From NCBI GenBank assembly GCA_047518005.1, contig JAKZRT010000029.1, forward strand, positions 1 to 5,855: DNA of 5,855 nt, in the 5' to 3' direction. The stretch comes from JAKZRT01 sp047518005 (GTDB lineage Bacteria; Pseudomonadota; Alphaproteobacteria; Rhodobacterales; Rhodobacteraceae). The position numbers and the translations under genes were made by a program. This document shows positions 1 to 5,765 of the stretch, piece after piece. The notes under the pieces were generated by a model. That model was not told the origin of the DNA, did no database searches, and saw only the letters and a program-made list of their open reading frames with translations. Each line of letters begins with the position of its first letter. The first letter of the stretch is position 1.

Positions 1-1
1 T

Positions 2-115
2 CTCAAAGACTGGTATGGCGGCACCTTCGATCCCAATCAGCCCGAAACCGACAAACTCAAACTCGAAGTCCTCAGTCTCGCAAAACGCTGGAAGCCCGGA
101 AAACCAAGGAAATAA
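2..115 (+). CDS. C-terminal fragment of an IS-borne passenger protein, possibly pRiA4b ORF-3-like
   Basis: The reading frame enters from the left edge and stops with TAA at 113-115, giving the last 37 residues of a protein whose start is outside the window. The visible part begins LKDWYGGTFDPN and ends in a basic tail, KRWKPGKPRK. A W-x-GG-x-FDP motif followed by a helix and a basic tail resembles the C-terminus of the plasmid pRiA4b ORF-3 / IS1096 passenger (TnpR-like) family; this is from memory and the fragment is short. The stop codon abuts an IS66-type terminal inverted repeat (116-137), so the gene is probably the last gene of that element, either a passenger or an unusual transposase C-terminus. 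It converges on the minus-strand EPS operon. That it is coding is fairly sure; the family is tentative. Confidence 0.5.
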   Translation, partial: LKDWYGGTFDPNQPETDKLKLEVLSLAKRWKPGKPRK

Positions 116-137
116 GGCTGTCAGACCGGACGCTTAC
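116..137 (+). repeat. Right terminal inverted repeat of an IS66-type element
   Basis: Read on the minus strand from 137 this begins GTAAGCGTCCGGTCTGAC. The same first 13 bases, GTAAGCGTCCGGT, appear on the plus strand at 5766-5778, and 16 of the first 18 bases agree. IS66-family elements are known for ends starting GTAA and for 8-bp target duplications. The element therefore ends at 137 and lies to the left. The 8 bases outside it, tttcgaac (138-145), are the candidate target duplication, but the partner copy is off the window. Confidence 0.6.
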
Positions 138-188
138 TTTCGAACGCGAATTTCGATGCCCTGTGCGTCATTGAAAACGCAAACCGCT

Positions 189-1523
189 TTAGCGTTCGCT
201 GACCCAGCTGCGCGACAGCGTCACGAAAACGGCGTTCGAGCGGGCAACAGTGCCTGCGCCGTCATCGGTGATCCGGTGTTCATATCCGGTGAGAAGGGAC
301 CAATTGTCGGTAACGCTGCGGTCATAGCTGACGCTGAGTGATGCGTCGCCACCGGTGGGTCCGGACGCGGTGCTGTAGGATTGAGAGAAGTCCAGGTCGA
401 CCAATATCGCGGCGTCGTCGGTGAGATCATAAGTGTAAAACCCATCGAAGCTGGCGTTGACTTCTTCGGTTCCGCTTGCATCCGTGGTGACTTGACGGCT
501 GAGTTCGGCCGAGACCTCGCCATTGGGCAGCGGCTGGACGAGGTCAAACGAGGCGGTAACTTCGTTGCCGCCGGCGGCGGTTCGCGTCAGGCCGATACCC
601 GCAGTCGCGGAGAAGTTCGGAAACGCGAAAACCCGGTCATAAAACACCCCTGTGCGGACCCCGGCGGTGGACAGGTCGCGGTCGATACTGAAGGTTTGGC
701 TGCCGGTCGGGGTGGTGATTGTCGCAGCGACGTTCCAGTCAAGCGACGTTGTGGTCGAGGTCAGGGCGAATATCGTGCTGTCGATGGTGTCCCGGCTAAC
801 TGCGGCGGTGATGTTCAACACTTCGGAAACGTCGGCGTCTGCGGTCACGCCCAACACGGTCGTCACCGTGCGGGTGCTGGCCGCGTCGTCGGCGCGATAA
901 TCGGTACGCGATACCTTGGGCCCCAAGGTGAGCTTGCGGCTGACTGCCAGGCTGAGTGACCCGTCAATTGTTTGGGTTTCCTCGTCGAAGTTAGCGACAT
1001 TGGTGTTGTCAATGTAGGTATCAGATAGAAAGCTCAGACCGAAACTGCCGCCCAAGGCGGCGTCCTGGCCGAATTCAAATCGGGCGCTGGCGGTGGCATT
1101 TCGAAGGTCGCCACCGCCGACGTCAAAGGCATCGCGCGACACGTCGAGGTCGATCCGGCTGATTTCTGCCCCGAGGGTCAGTTCGGAATTCGGTCCCGAT
1201 TGCGAATAATCGGCCCGCGCGTAGGGGTCATAGAGCCCGCTGAAGACGCCGGTTGCGGGAAGGGTTATGCTATCAAGATCGGCCCCGATCGCGAGGTCGA
1301 CTTTGCTGGTGCGCGTCGCCGATGTGAGATCGAGGCTGAGCGCATTGGCCAGTTCAACGCCTCGACCGCTCGGCGCGGCCAGCATGAACCAGTTATCGTC
1401 GGCGCGAAGCGTCGTGGACAGCCCGAATTCGACCCGGGTTCCGGCATCCTGCGCGCTGGTAAGTCCAAAAGGTGTTGCCAGCACAATGGCGCTGACAGGC
1501 ACCACGAAGATGAGCTTTTTTAT
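189..1523 (-). CDS. Outer-membrane beta-barrel protein of the EPS operon (Wzp/EpsL-like porin)
   Basis: Likely the outer-membrane pore for the exported polysaccharide. After a hydrophobic signal peptide (KKLIFVVPVSAIVLATPFG, probable cleavage near TSA-Q) the protein is almost entirely alternating polar/hydrophobic strands rich in Thr, Ser, Asp and Gly, for example ELTLGAEISRIDLDVS and SLSVSYDRSVTDNW. The last strand, NAVFVTLSRSW, fits a barrel C-terminus. From 1523 it has 444 residues, enough for about 18 or more strands. The start is odd. The codon at 1523-1521 is ATA, 8 bases after AAGGGG (1537-1532) and directly before the Lys-Lys of the signal peptide. The only other in-frame candidates upstream are GTG at 1589 and TTG at 1577, which add a polar extension and overlap the OPX gene. 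It starts 25 bases after the OPX stop, so the two are co-transcribed and probably translationally coupled. Fold confidence is high; the specific partner role is inferred from context. Confidence 0.75.
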   Translation of the reverse strand: MKKLIFVVPVSAIVLATPFGLTSAQDAGTRVEFGLSTTLRADDNWFMLAAPSGRGVELANALSLDLTSATRTSKVDLAIGADLDSITLPATGVFSGLYDPYARADYSQSGPNSELTLGAEISRIDLDVSRDAFDVGGGDLRNATASARFEFGQDAALGGSFGLSFLSDTYIDNTNVANFDEETQTIDGSLSLAVSRKLTLGPKVSRTDYRADDAASTRTVTTVLGVTADADVSEVLNITAAVSRDTIDSTIFALTSTTTSLDWNVAATITTPTGSQTFSIDRDLSTAGVRTGVFYDRVFAFPNFSATAGIGLTRTAAGGNEVTASFDLVQPLPNGEVSAELSRQVTTDASGTEEVNASFDGFYTYDLTDDAAILVDLDFSQSYSTASGPTGGDASLSVSYDRSVTDNWSLLTGYEHRITDDGAGTVARSNAVFVTLSRSWVSER

Positions 1524-1531
1524 GGTCCCGA

Positions 1532-1537
1532 CCCCTT
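1532..1537 (-). promoter_or_regulatory. Ribosome binding site deciding the start of the beta-barrel gene
   Basis: AAGGGG on the minus strand stands 8 bases before the ATA codon at 1523-1521. The same AAGGGG core precedes the ATG of the OPX gene (7-base spacing) and of the TPR lipoprotein gene (12-base spacing). No comparable site precedes the GTG at 1589, so this site argues that initiation belongs at the ATA, or at an ATG that mutated to ATA. Confidence 0.5.
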
Positions 1538-1548
1538 GTTGGTTCGTG

Positions 1549-2154
1549 TTATTCGAATAGCCGCTTTTCGGGCACAACGATGACGTCACCGTCGATCATC
1601 CGGGCCATGGCATTGGGCACATCGCCGCCACGCTCGACCGCCCGGTAGTCTATGGAATACACTTTCACAATACCGGTCGAGGCTTCGGTGCGGCGCAGTT
1701 GAATACGCTTTTTCGCCGCGAATTTGGTGAAGCCGCCGCTTTGCGCCAGAAACTGCAAGACGGTCGTGCCCGAGGTAATTTCGTGCATGCCGGGTTCGGA
1801 CACTTCGCCGATCAGAAAGACCTCGATCTTGCGGCGCGATGTCCCGCTCGAGCGTCTGGCCACCGACTGAACCGCGACGAAAACGGTCGGTTTGGCAGCG
1901 AAGTTCGGCGCAAGTGCTGTGGTGAGCGCGGATTTGAGCCCTGCAACCGTCAGCCCTGCGGCCTTGACGTTGCCCGCCAGCGGGAAGGAAACATTGCCGT
2001 CAGGCAAAACCAGCAACACCCGGTTCAGCGACGCGTCTTCCAGCACCTCGATACTCAGGCTGTCGCCCGACCTGATCTTGTAGTCCGAACCCTGCGCCAG
2101 CGCAGCACCAGCCAAACCAAACGCAAGGATTGCGCTGATAATCCACTTAAACAT
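1549..2154 (-). CDS. Periplasmic polysaccharide export protein (OPX / Wza-like, short form)
   Basis: A 201-residue export protein that would form the periplasmic conduit for EPS. A signal peptide (about residues 1-20, ending GLAGAALA-Q) is followed by a polysaccharide export domain (about 25-95, beginning YKIRSGDSLSIEVLED) and an SLBB domain (about 108-195, with FLIGEVSEPGMHEI and DGDVIVVPEK). There is no lipobox cysteine at the cleavage site. The chain ends directly after the SLBB domain, so the C-terminal amphipathic helix that lets E. coli Wza (about 380 residues) cross the outer membrane is missing. The ATG at 2154 is chosen because AAGGGG lies 7 bases upstream and the signal peptide begins there; the frame stays open to a TTG at 2286, but that would place 44 non-signal residues in front and overlap the TPR gene. 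It lies 97 bases after the TPR gene and just before the beta-barrel gene. Confidence 0.88.
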   Translation of the reverse strand: MFKWIISAILAFGLAGAALAQGSDYKIRSGDSLSIEVLEDASLNRVLLVLPDGNVSFPLAGNVKAAGLTVAGLKSALTTALAPNFAAKPTVFVAVQSVARRSSGTSRRKIEVFLIGEVSEPGMHEITSGTTVLQFLAQSGGFTKFAAKKRIQLRRTEASTGIVKVYSIDYRAVERGGDVPNAMARMIDGDVIVVPEKRLFE

Positions 2155-2251
2155 TATGTCACCCCTTGGTTTCATCGTTACAAAACCCCCGCTTTCGAAA
2201 ACCTGCCACCAGTTACGTGTCGCAACGCAAGAAGCCGTCAGTCTTTTGAAT

Positions 2252-3602
2252 TTATTGACCCTCTGCCGCATTATTCGCGGCGTCAAGCCGCGCTGCCGTG
2301 TCGGTCATCGGCGACTGGGGTTCGCCGCCTGTCAAGGTCAGCACCTTCTGGTATTGCTCGGCGGCGTTCTGGTGCTGATCAAGCACCTGGTAGGTCCGCG
2401 CCAGATGATATTGCACTAATGGATCGTCCGGCAGGCCGTCGGCCGCAGGCTGAAGGTGCTCGAGTGCGTCCTCATGTTGACCGCGCTGGAAGGCGATCCA
2501 GCCGTAGGTATCCTGGAACGCGGCCTGGGGCAGGCCCCGAAGGCGCCGCGCGATCGTATAGGCACGCGCGACTGTATCCGGGTCGTCGCTGTAACTGGAC
2601 AGAAGGCTGGCAAGGTTGTTCGCCGCGATAAGCGAGCTTGAAGACTCGCTGTAAAGCGACTCGTAAATCTCAATGGAACCGGCTATGTCGCCCCGCCGTT
2701 CGAGAAAACCGGCCTTGATCCACATAAGATCGCGCGATTGCGGCACCGCAGCGATGGCTTCGTCGACGATCGCCTCGGCGCGTACCTCGTCGCCTTCGCT
2801 TTGAAAAGTACGCGCGAGGGCAAACCAGACGTTGATTGCCCGTGACTGATCGTTCAGCACTTCCCGAAATATTCGACGCGCCTCGAGCCAGTCGCTCTCG
2901 ACGCTGGCCATTATGCCTGTCGCGAACTTTAAGCCGAGGCTTTCGGGGTCATCGACGACGGCATCAGTCAGAACCCCTTTGGCCTTTTCAATGTCGCCGT
3001 TGGCCAGGTGCGTCCGCATCAGTGCGATGGTGCCCCGCGAGCTGTTGCCATCCGACCGCGCCAGCGCCTCGATCAGCGACAGCACGTCTTCGCCGCGGTT
3101 TTGCGCCTGAAGAACGGCCAATTTGATATTGTCGGCCTGGGCGGTGGTTTCATCCGTTCCAAGCGCCCGCAGGCGGCTTTCCACAAAAAGCGCGTCTTCA
3201 AGTTTTTCCATCCGCAAATATATTCGGCCAAGGCGGGTCAGAATTTGCGGGTTGTTCGGATATCGACGCAGCGATTCGACCAGCGCCTGCTCGGCCGGCG
3301 CCAGCTGGTCGCGGGAGGCAAGGAAGGCGGCCAGGCGCAGGCTTTCGTCTGGAGCATTGCCCGAAACTTCGGCCGCCAGCGCCAAAGCTTCGCCCATCAA
3401 TTCGCGATTGCCGTTTCTTTCATGGGCGCGTGCGGTAATCGTCAGGATCGAAGCGTTGGTGGGTTCCTGATCCAATGCGCGCCGCAAATGCGCCACCGCC
3501 TCGTCGGCCTTGTCTCCGTCGATCAGGAAATCGGCCTTAATCTTTAGAGCCTCAACTTGGGTCGGATCTTCGGCAAGCACCGCTTCGACAAGCGCGCGCG
3601 CC
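2252..3602 (-). CDS. C-terminal fragment of the split TPR lipoprotein
   Basis: This frame continues the TPR array from ALVEAVLAEDPTQVEALKIK to the stop at 2252. Recognisable repeats include ALKIKADFLIDGDKADEAVA, LTRLGRIYLRMEKLEDALF, ALARTFQSEGDEVRAEAIV, YGWIAFQRGQHEDALEHL and QYHLARTYQVLDQHQNAAEQ. The frame is open upstream to a TTG at 3733, but residues translated from 3733 to about 3602 (Trp-, Pro- and Arg-rich) do not look like TPR sequence and are the shadow of the N-terminal frame. No good ribosome binding site or signal peptide marks an independent start, so this half is probably not made, or not exported, without restoration of the frame. Confidence 0.75.
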
Positions 3603-4691
3603 AACTTGGTTGCCGGTTGTTCGCTGCATTTGCGCCAGAATAATCTTGAAGGTCCGGGTCTGGTCTGATGGCTCACCGCTGGCAACCAGCTGTTCCAATT
3701 CGGCCATCGCCGTTTCGCGATCACCGCCGTCAAATATCAGACCCGCACGGATCAATCTAAATATATCGGGATTCGTCGTGTCGAGCAGAATCTTCTCGAT
3801 TTCAGCCAAGGCCTCGTCAGACCCTTTGGTCGCCCGGACCAATTGCACCAACGCGACCTGCAATCCGATGCGTTTAGCCTCGTCCGATCCGTCGGACAAG
3901 TCACGTACAAAGTTTTCGGCAGACTCGGCGTCGCCACGCGAAATATACCACTGGATCACCTGCCGTTGAAAATCGGTATCGTCAGGAAAACGAGTGACCA
4001 TGTCGAGCATTTGCTCTTCCAGCTCGGGGAATTCGCCAAGCGTGTTGAGCAAAGTAAGGCGTATACGGTAAAGTCGGATATCTTCCGAAGCCGTTTCCAG
4101 CGCCTGATCAACTTGGGCAAGCGCTTGGCGTTCGCGGCCCTGAAAGATGAACCAGTCAATGAGAATTTGCCGCAGTGCAATATCTTGCGGCAGCACCTCG
4201 GTAAGTTTCTGGACGCGGTCCGCGACCTGTGCGCGGCGCGCGCCGTCGTTTTCAATTATCGACTGACGATAGTCCAGAGCCGCGACGACTGCCTGCACCC
4301 GAAGTGGTTCAGCGTCGAGCTTGGCTGCGCGGCGACCATAGCGGTCGGCCTCGGCCCAGGCACCCAGTCGAACGGAGATTTCAGCCAGACGCAAGACGCC
4401 CTCGAAATCGTTGGGATAACTTTCTACCAGGAAGAGGTAGTGCTGGAGCGCCTCGTTCAGCTTGCCGTCATCATCCAGACCCTTGGCGTAAGCGCGGCGC
4501 GCTTCGCGGTAGGTTGGGTCCAACTTGAATACATTGAGCAATTCGACCCGCGCACGATTGTGATCCCCCTCTTGGATCAATGCCGTCGCATTTTGAAAAT
4601 GCTTCTCGGCACGTTCCTCGGCAGTGTCGCAGGCCCCGACCGATAGCCCGATCAGCAGGATCAAGGGGATAAGCGCGATTTTGCGGGTCAT
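3552..4691 (-). CDS. N-terminal fragment of the split TPR lipoprotein
   Basis: An ATG at 4691 starts a lipoprotein signal peptide (MTRKIALIPLILLIGLSVGAC) with lipobox V-G-A-C and the lipidated Cys at residue 21. AAGGGG lies 12 bases upstream, slightly far. Residues from about 28 to 360 are helical TPR-type repeats, for example AEKHFQNATALIQEGDHNRA, REARRAYAKGLDDDGKLNEA and LRLAEISVRLGAWAEADRYG. The Asp directly after the lipidated Cys (C-D) is the classic inner-membrane retention (Lol-avoidance) signal in E. coli, though that rule is not certain in alphaproteobacteria. The last 13 residues, after the frameshift, are out-of-frame sequence. If made alone it would be a 379-residue protein lacking the distal half of the superhelix. 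Confidence 0.8.
   Translation of the reverse strand: MTRKIALIPLILLIGLSVGACDTAEERAEKHFQNATALIQEGDHNRARVELLNVFKLDPTYREARRAYAKGLDDDGKLNEALQHYLFLVESYPNDFEGVLRLAEISVRLGAWAEADRYGRRAAKLDAEPLRVQAVVAALDYRQSIIENDGARRAQVADRVQKLTEVLPQDIALRQILIDWFIFQGRERQALAQVDQALETASEDIRLYRIRLTLLNTLGEFPELEEQMLDMVTRFPDDTDFQRQVIQWYISRGDAESAENFVRDLSDGSDEAKRIGLQVALVQLVRATKGSDEALAEIEKILLDTTNPDIFRLIRAGLIFDGGDRETAMAELEQLVASGEPSDQTRTFKIILAQMQRTTGNQVGARACRSGACRRSDPS
3592..3601. repeat. (GC)5 dinucleotide tract at the frameshift point
   Basis: Five perfect GC units lie exactly where the TPR reading frame switches. Six units would restore one continuous frame reading V-G-A-R-A-L-V-E. Short dinucleotide tracts are known sites of slipped-strand mispairing, though five units is short for high-frequency switching. 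Confidence 0.8.
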
Positions 4692-4748
4692 TGGATTACA
4701 GAGCCCCTTTTCTCAATTTGCGCCGATCTTAGAGGCGTGCAGCGGATG

Positions 4749-4776
4749 CTTCTAGCGGGATATCGACACCGTTCAA
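4749..4776 (-). promoter_or_regulatory. Weak sigma-70-like promoter candidate for the TPR-OPX-barrel genes
   Basis: On the minus strand TTGAAC (4776-4771) is followed after 16 bases by TAGAAG (4754-4749), each matching the consensus at 4 of 6 positions. It lies just after the hairpin at 4782-4807 and 58 bases before the ATG at 4691, a sensible place for a second promoter inside the cluster. This is based only on consensus similarity. Confidence 0.25.
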
Positions 4777-4807
4777 AAGATGGGCGTCAGGTGTGTCCCC
4801 GACGCCC
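4775..4807 (-). terminator. Terminator or attenuator hairpin after the sugar transferase gene
   Basis: On the minus strand GGGCGTCGGG (4807-4798) pairs with CCTGACGCCC (4791-4782) as a 10-bp stem with one G-T wobble and a 6-base loop (GACACA), followed by ATCTTTTG. The stem starts 11 bases after the transferase stop codon. The stem is strong but the U-run is short, so it may terminate only partly and lower expression of the downstream genes relative to the transferase. Confidence 0.6.
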
Positions 4808-4818
4808 TCGTTGATGTG

Positions 4819-5505
4819 TCAGTAACCGGTGCAGCGCAGCACCACGCCGATCGTCGATGCCAGAACCGAGATGTCGGTTCCGAGCGAAAGCTCGTTGAAA
4901 TAGCGGGTGTCGTGACCGGCGCGATCTTTGAATTCGCAATCATTCCGGTCCGAAATCTGCCACATGCCAGTGATGCCGGGGCGCATCTTGAAATAGGCAG
5001 AACCCGGGTACATCGATGTTTGCGAAACCAACATCGGGCGTGGACCAACCAACGACATATTGCCGACCAGGACATTGATGAGTTGGGGCAATTCATCGAT
5101 CGAGGTCCGGCGCATGAAGCGGCCAATCCGCGTGATGCGCGGATCGTTTTTCAGCTTTTGGCTGGCGTCCCATTCCTGACGCGCGGCCCGATCATTAGCC
5201 AGGTGACTGGCCAGAAGGCCGTCGGCATCGGGAACCATGCTGCGAAGTTTCCAGATGCGGAAAATTCGCCCGTTACGGCCCACGCGATCCTGGCGATAGA
5301 AAGGATTGTGCCCGTCTAGTGCCACAAGCAGCCCAAAAATCAGCATTATCGGAACCGATATCGGCAAGGTGACCAGGGCGAATGCAGCGTCGATAAGCCG
5401 TTTGAAGAATTTGCGGTAAAGCCGGCCACGAACTATCGCGTCGGCGCGTTGAGGCCCCCGCGTCAGACCAACCTGATCAGGAATATCATTAAAATGAACA
5501 GTCAT
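4819..5505 (-). CDS. Undecaprenyl-phosphate sugar-1-phosphate transferase (ExoY-like, initiating EPS transferase)
   Basis: Transfers a sugar-1-phosphate from a UDP-sugar to undecaprenyl phosphate, the first step of EPS repeat-unit synthesis at the inner membrane. The 228-residue chain is a complete small (monotopic, PglC-like) bacterial sugar transferase without the N-terminal membrane domain of WcaJ or WbaP. A basic segment, RKFFKRLIDAAF (31-42), leads into a hydrophobic re-entrant helix with Pro48 and Pro52 (43-63). Family blocks follow: FYRQDRVGRNGRIFRIWKLR (69-88), DPRITRIGRFMRRTSIDELP (121-140) with the catalytic Asp137-Glu138 pair, NMSLVGPRP (149-157) and MRPGITGMWQISDRN (174-188). The RCTGY end is ExoY-like. 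The ATG at 5505 has GGGAG five bases upstream. It is the first gene of the cluster, 127 bases before the TPR gene. The sugar (Gal, Glc or other) cannot be read from the sequence. Confidence 0.92.
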   Translation of the reverse strand: MTVHFNDIPDQVGLTRGPQRADAIVRGRLYRKFFKRLIDAAFALVTLPISVPIMLIFGLLVALDGHNPFYRQDRVGRNGRIFRIWKLRSMVPDADGLLASHLANDRAARQEWDASQKLKNDPRITRIGRFMRRTSIDELPQLINVLVGNMSLVGPRPMLVSQTSMYPGSAYFKMRPGITGMWQISDRNDCEFKDRAGHDTRYFNELSLGTDISVLASTIGVVLRCTGY

Positions 5506-5672
5506 ACTCGCTCCCGGACAAAAAGCCCGTACTCAAAAGGTTGCGCCACAGCGCGCGCGGCGCTCTGGCAATCACTCAAAGGGAAAGTCCCCCACTAACA
5601 GCACACCCTGCCTAGCACTTACCTTTGATTCTCGCAATTGCGACGATTTTTAGGTGTCGGTAACACGCGATA
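5506..5672 (-). promoter_or_regulatory. Leader and presumed promoter region of the EPS operon
   Basis: This gap between the transferase start and the insertion-sequence remnant must hold the operon promoter. I see no convincing -35/-10 pair. It holds a GC-rich hairpin (5545-5569) and a perfect 12-bp palindrome, TCGCAATTGCGA (5632-5643), a possible operator. The first AT-rich stretch (ctaaaaatcg on the minus strand, near 5644-5653) is only about 150 bases from the ATG. Confidence 0.35.
5545..5569 (-). other. GC-rich hairpin in the leader of the sugar transferase gene
   Basis: GCCACAGCGC and GCGCTCTGGC face each other across a 5-base loop (GCGCG), a 10-bp stem with one mismatch. On the minus strand it is followed by gcaaccttttg, a weak U-run, about 40 bases before the transferase ATG. 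It may be an attenuator or an mRNA-stabilising stem. Confidence 0.4.
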
Positions 5673-5765
5673 TGTCCGGTTTATGTACCAGATGATCTGT
5701 CCGGTTTTAGAACGCCTCCAAGCCATGGAGGGAGGCGATGCGTCGGACGGAGCAGGTACAGGGAC
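5673..5765 (+). mobile_element. Remnant of an older insertion sequence (possibly ISNCY-type), cut by the IS66-type element
   Basis: This stretch has two direct copies of tgtccggttt (5673-5682 and 5698-5707, period 25), a strong ribosome binding site (ggagggagg, 5727-5735) and an ATG at 5738 reading MRRTEQVQG before the IS66-type end begins at 5766. A start of the form RTEQVQG followed by a Met/Lys/Phe segment is, from memory, typical of ISNCY-family transposases in alphaproteobacteria. Only nine codons remain, so the family call is tentative. The insertion-sequence boundary near 5673 is inferred from the repeats. Confidence 0.4.

Larger units (their letters stand above)
1..137 (+). mobile_element. 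Right end of an IS66-type insertion sequence (partial)
   Basis: The segment consists of the C-terminal part of a plus-strand gene (stop at 113-115) and a terminal inverted repeat (116-137) matching the one at 5766. The gene end and the inverted repeat directly adjoin, as expected for compact insertion sequences. The transposase genes (tnpA, tnpB, tnpC) would lie to the left, outside the window. The family call rests on the GTAAGCG end and its second copy at the other side of the window, not on visible transposase sequence. Confidence 0.55.
2252..4691 (-). pseudogene. TPR-repeat lipoprotein of the EPS system (PrsT-like), interrupted by a frameshift
   Basis: Two adjacent frames together encode one TPR superhelix protein of about 813 residues, near the size of the PEP-CTERM-system TPR lipoproteins (PrsT type) of EPS/exosortase loci. 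The first frame (from 4691) reads TPR sequence through RTTGNQVGAR and then degenerates into Cys/Arg-rich sequence to a stop at 3552. The second frame takes over with ALVEAVLAEDPTQVEAL. The switch falls on a (GC)5 tract at 3592-3601. Adding one GC unit gives the continuous reading NQVGARALVEAVLAEDP, so loss of a dinucleotide is the simplest explanation. The intact protein would be anchored by its lipobox cysteine and act as a periplasmic scaffold for EPS assembly or export, as AlgK or BcsC TPR domains do. Alternatives are a sequencing error or a reversible slip. Confidence 0.7.

Noticed and set aside
176..196. Weak hairpin AACGC/GCGTT at the stop codon of the beta-barrel gene as a terminator
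   Set aside because: Only 5 bp with an 11-base loop and a broken U-run; not enough to call an operon terminator.
381..959. Plus-strand open frame opposite the beta-barrel gene
   Set aside because: Low-complexity Gly/Arg-rich translation antisense to a clear barrel; no ribosome site; a shadow of the high-GC minus-strand gene.
1699..2631. Long plus-strand open frame opposite the OPX and TPR genes
   Set aside because: It spans two genuine minus-strand genes and the gap between them, and its translation is Arg/Pro-rich without recognisable domains.
3552..3733. Programmed ribosomal frameshift as explanation for the TPR break
   Set aside because: No slippery heptamer or downstream stem is evident at the switch; joining needs a 2-base insertion or a +1 slip, and the GC tract explains it more simply.
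3843..4646. 267-residue plus-strand open frame opposite the TPR lipoprotein
   Set aside because: Antisense shadow; the minus-strand lipoprotein signal and TPR repeats are unambiguous.
5530..5560. Sigma-54 promoter upstream of the transferase (expected in some PEP-CTERM EPS systems)
   Set aside because: A TGGC element is present on the minus strand but there is no GC at the correct spacing for the -12 element.
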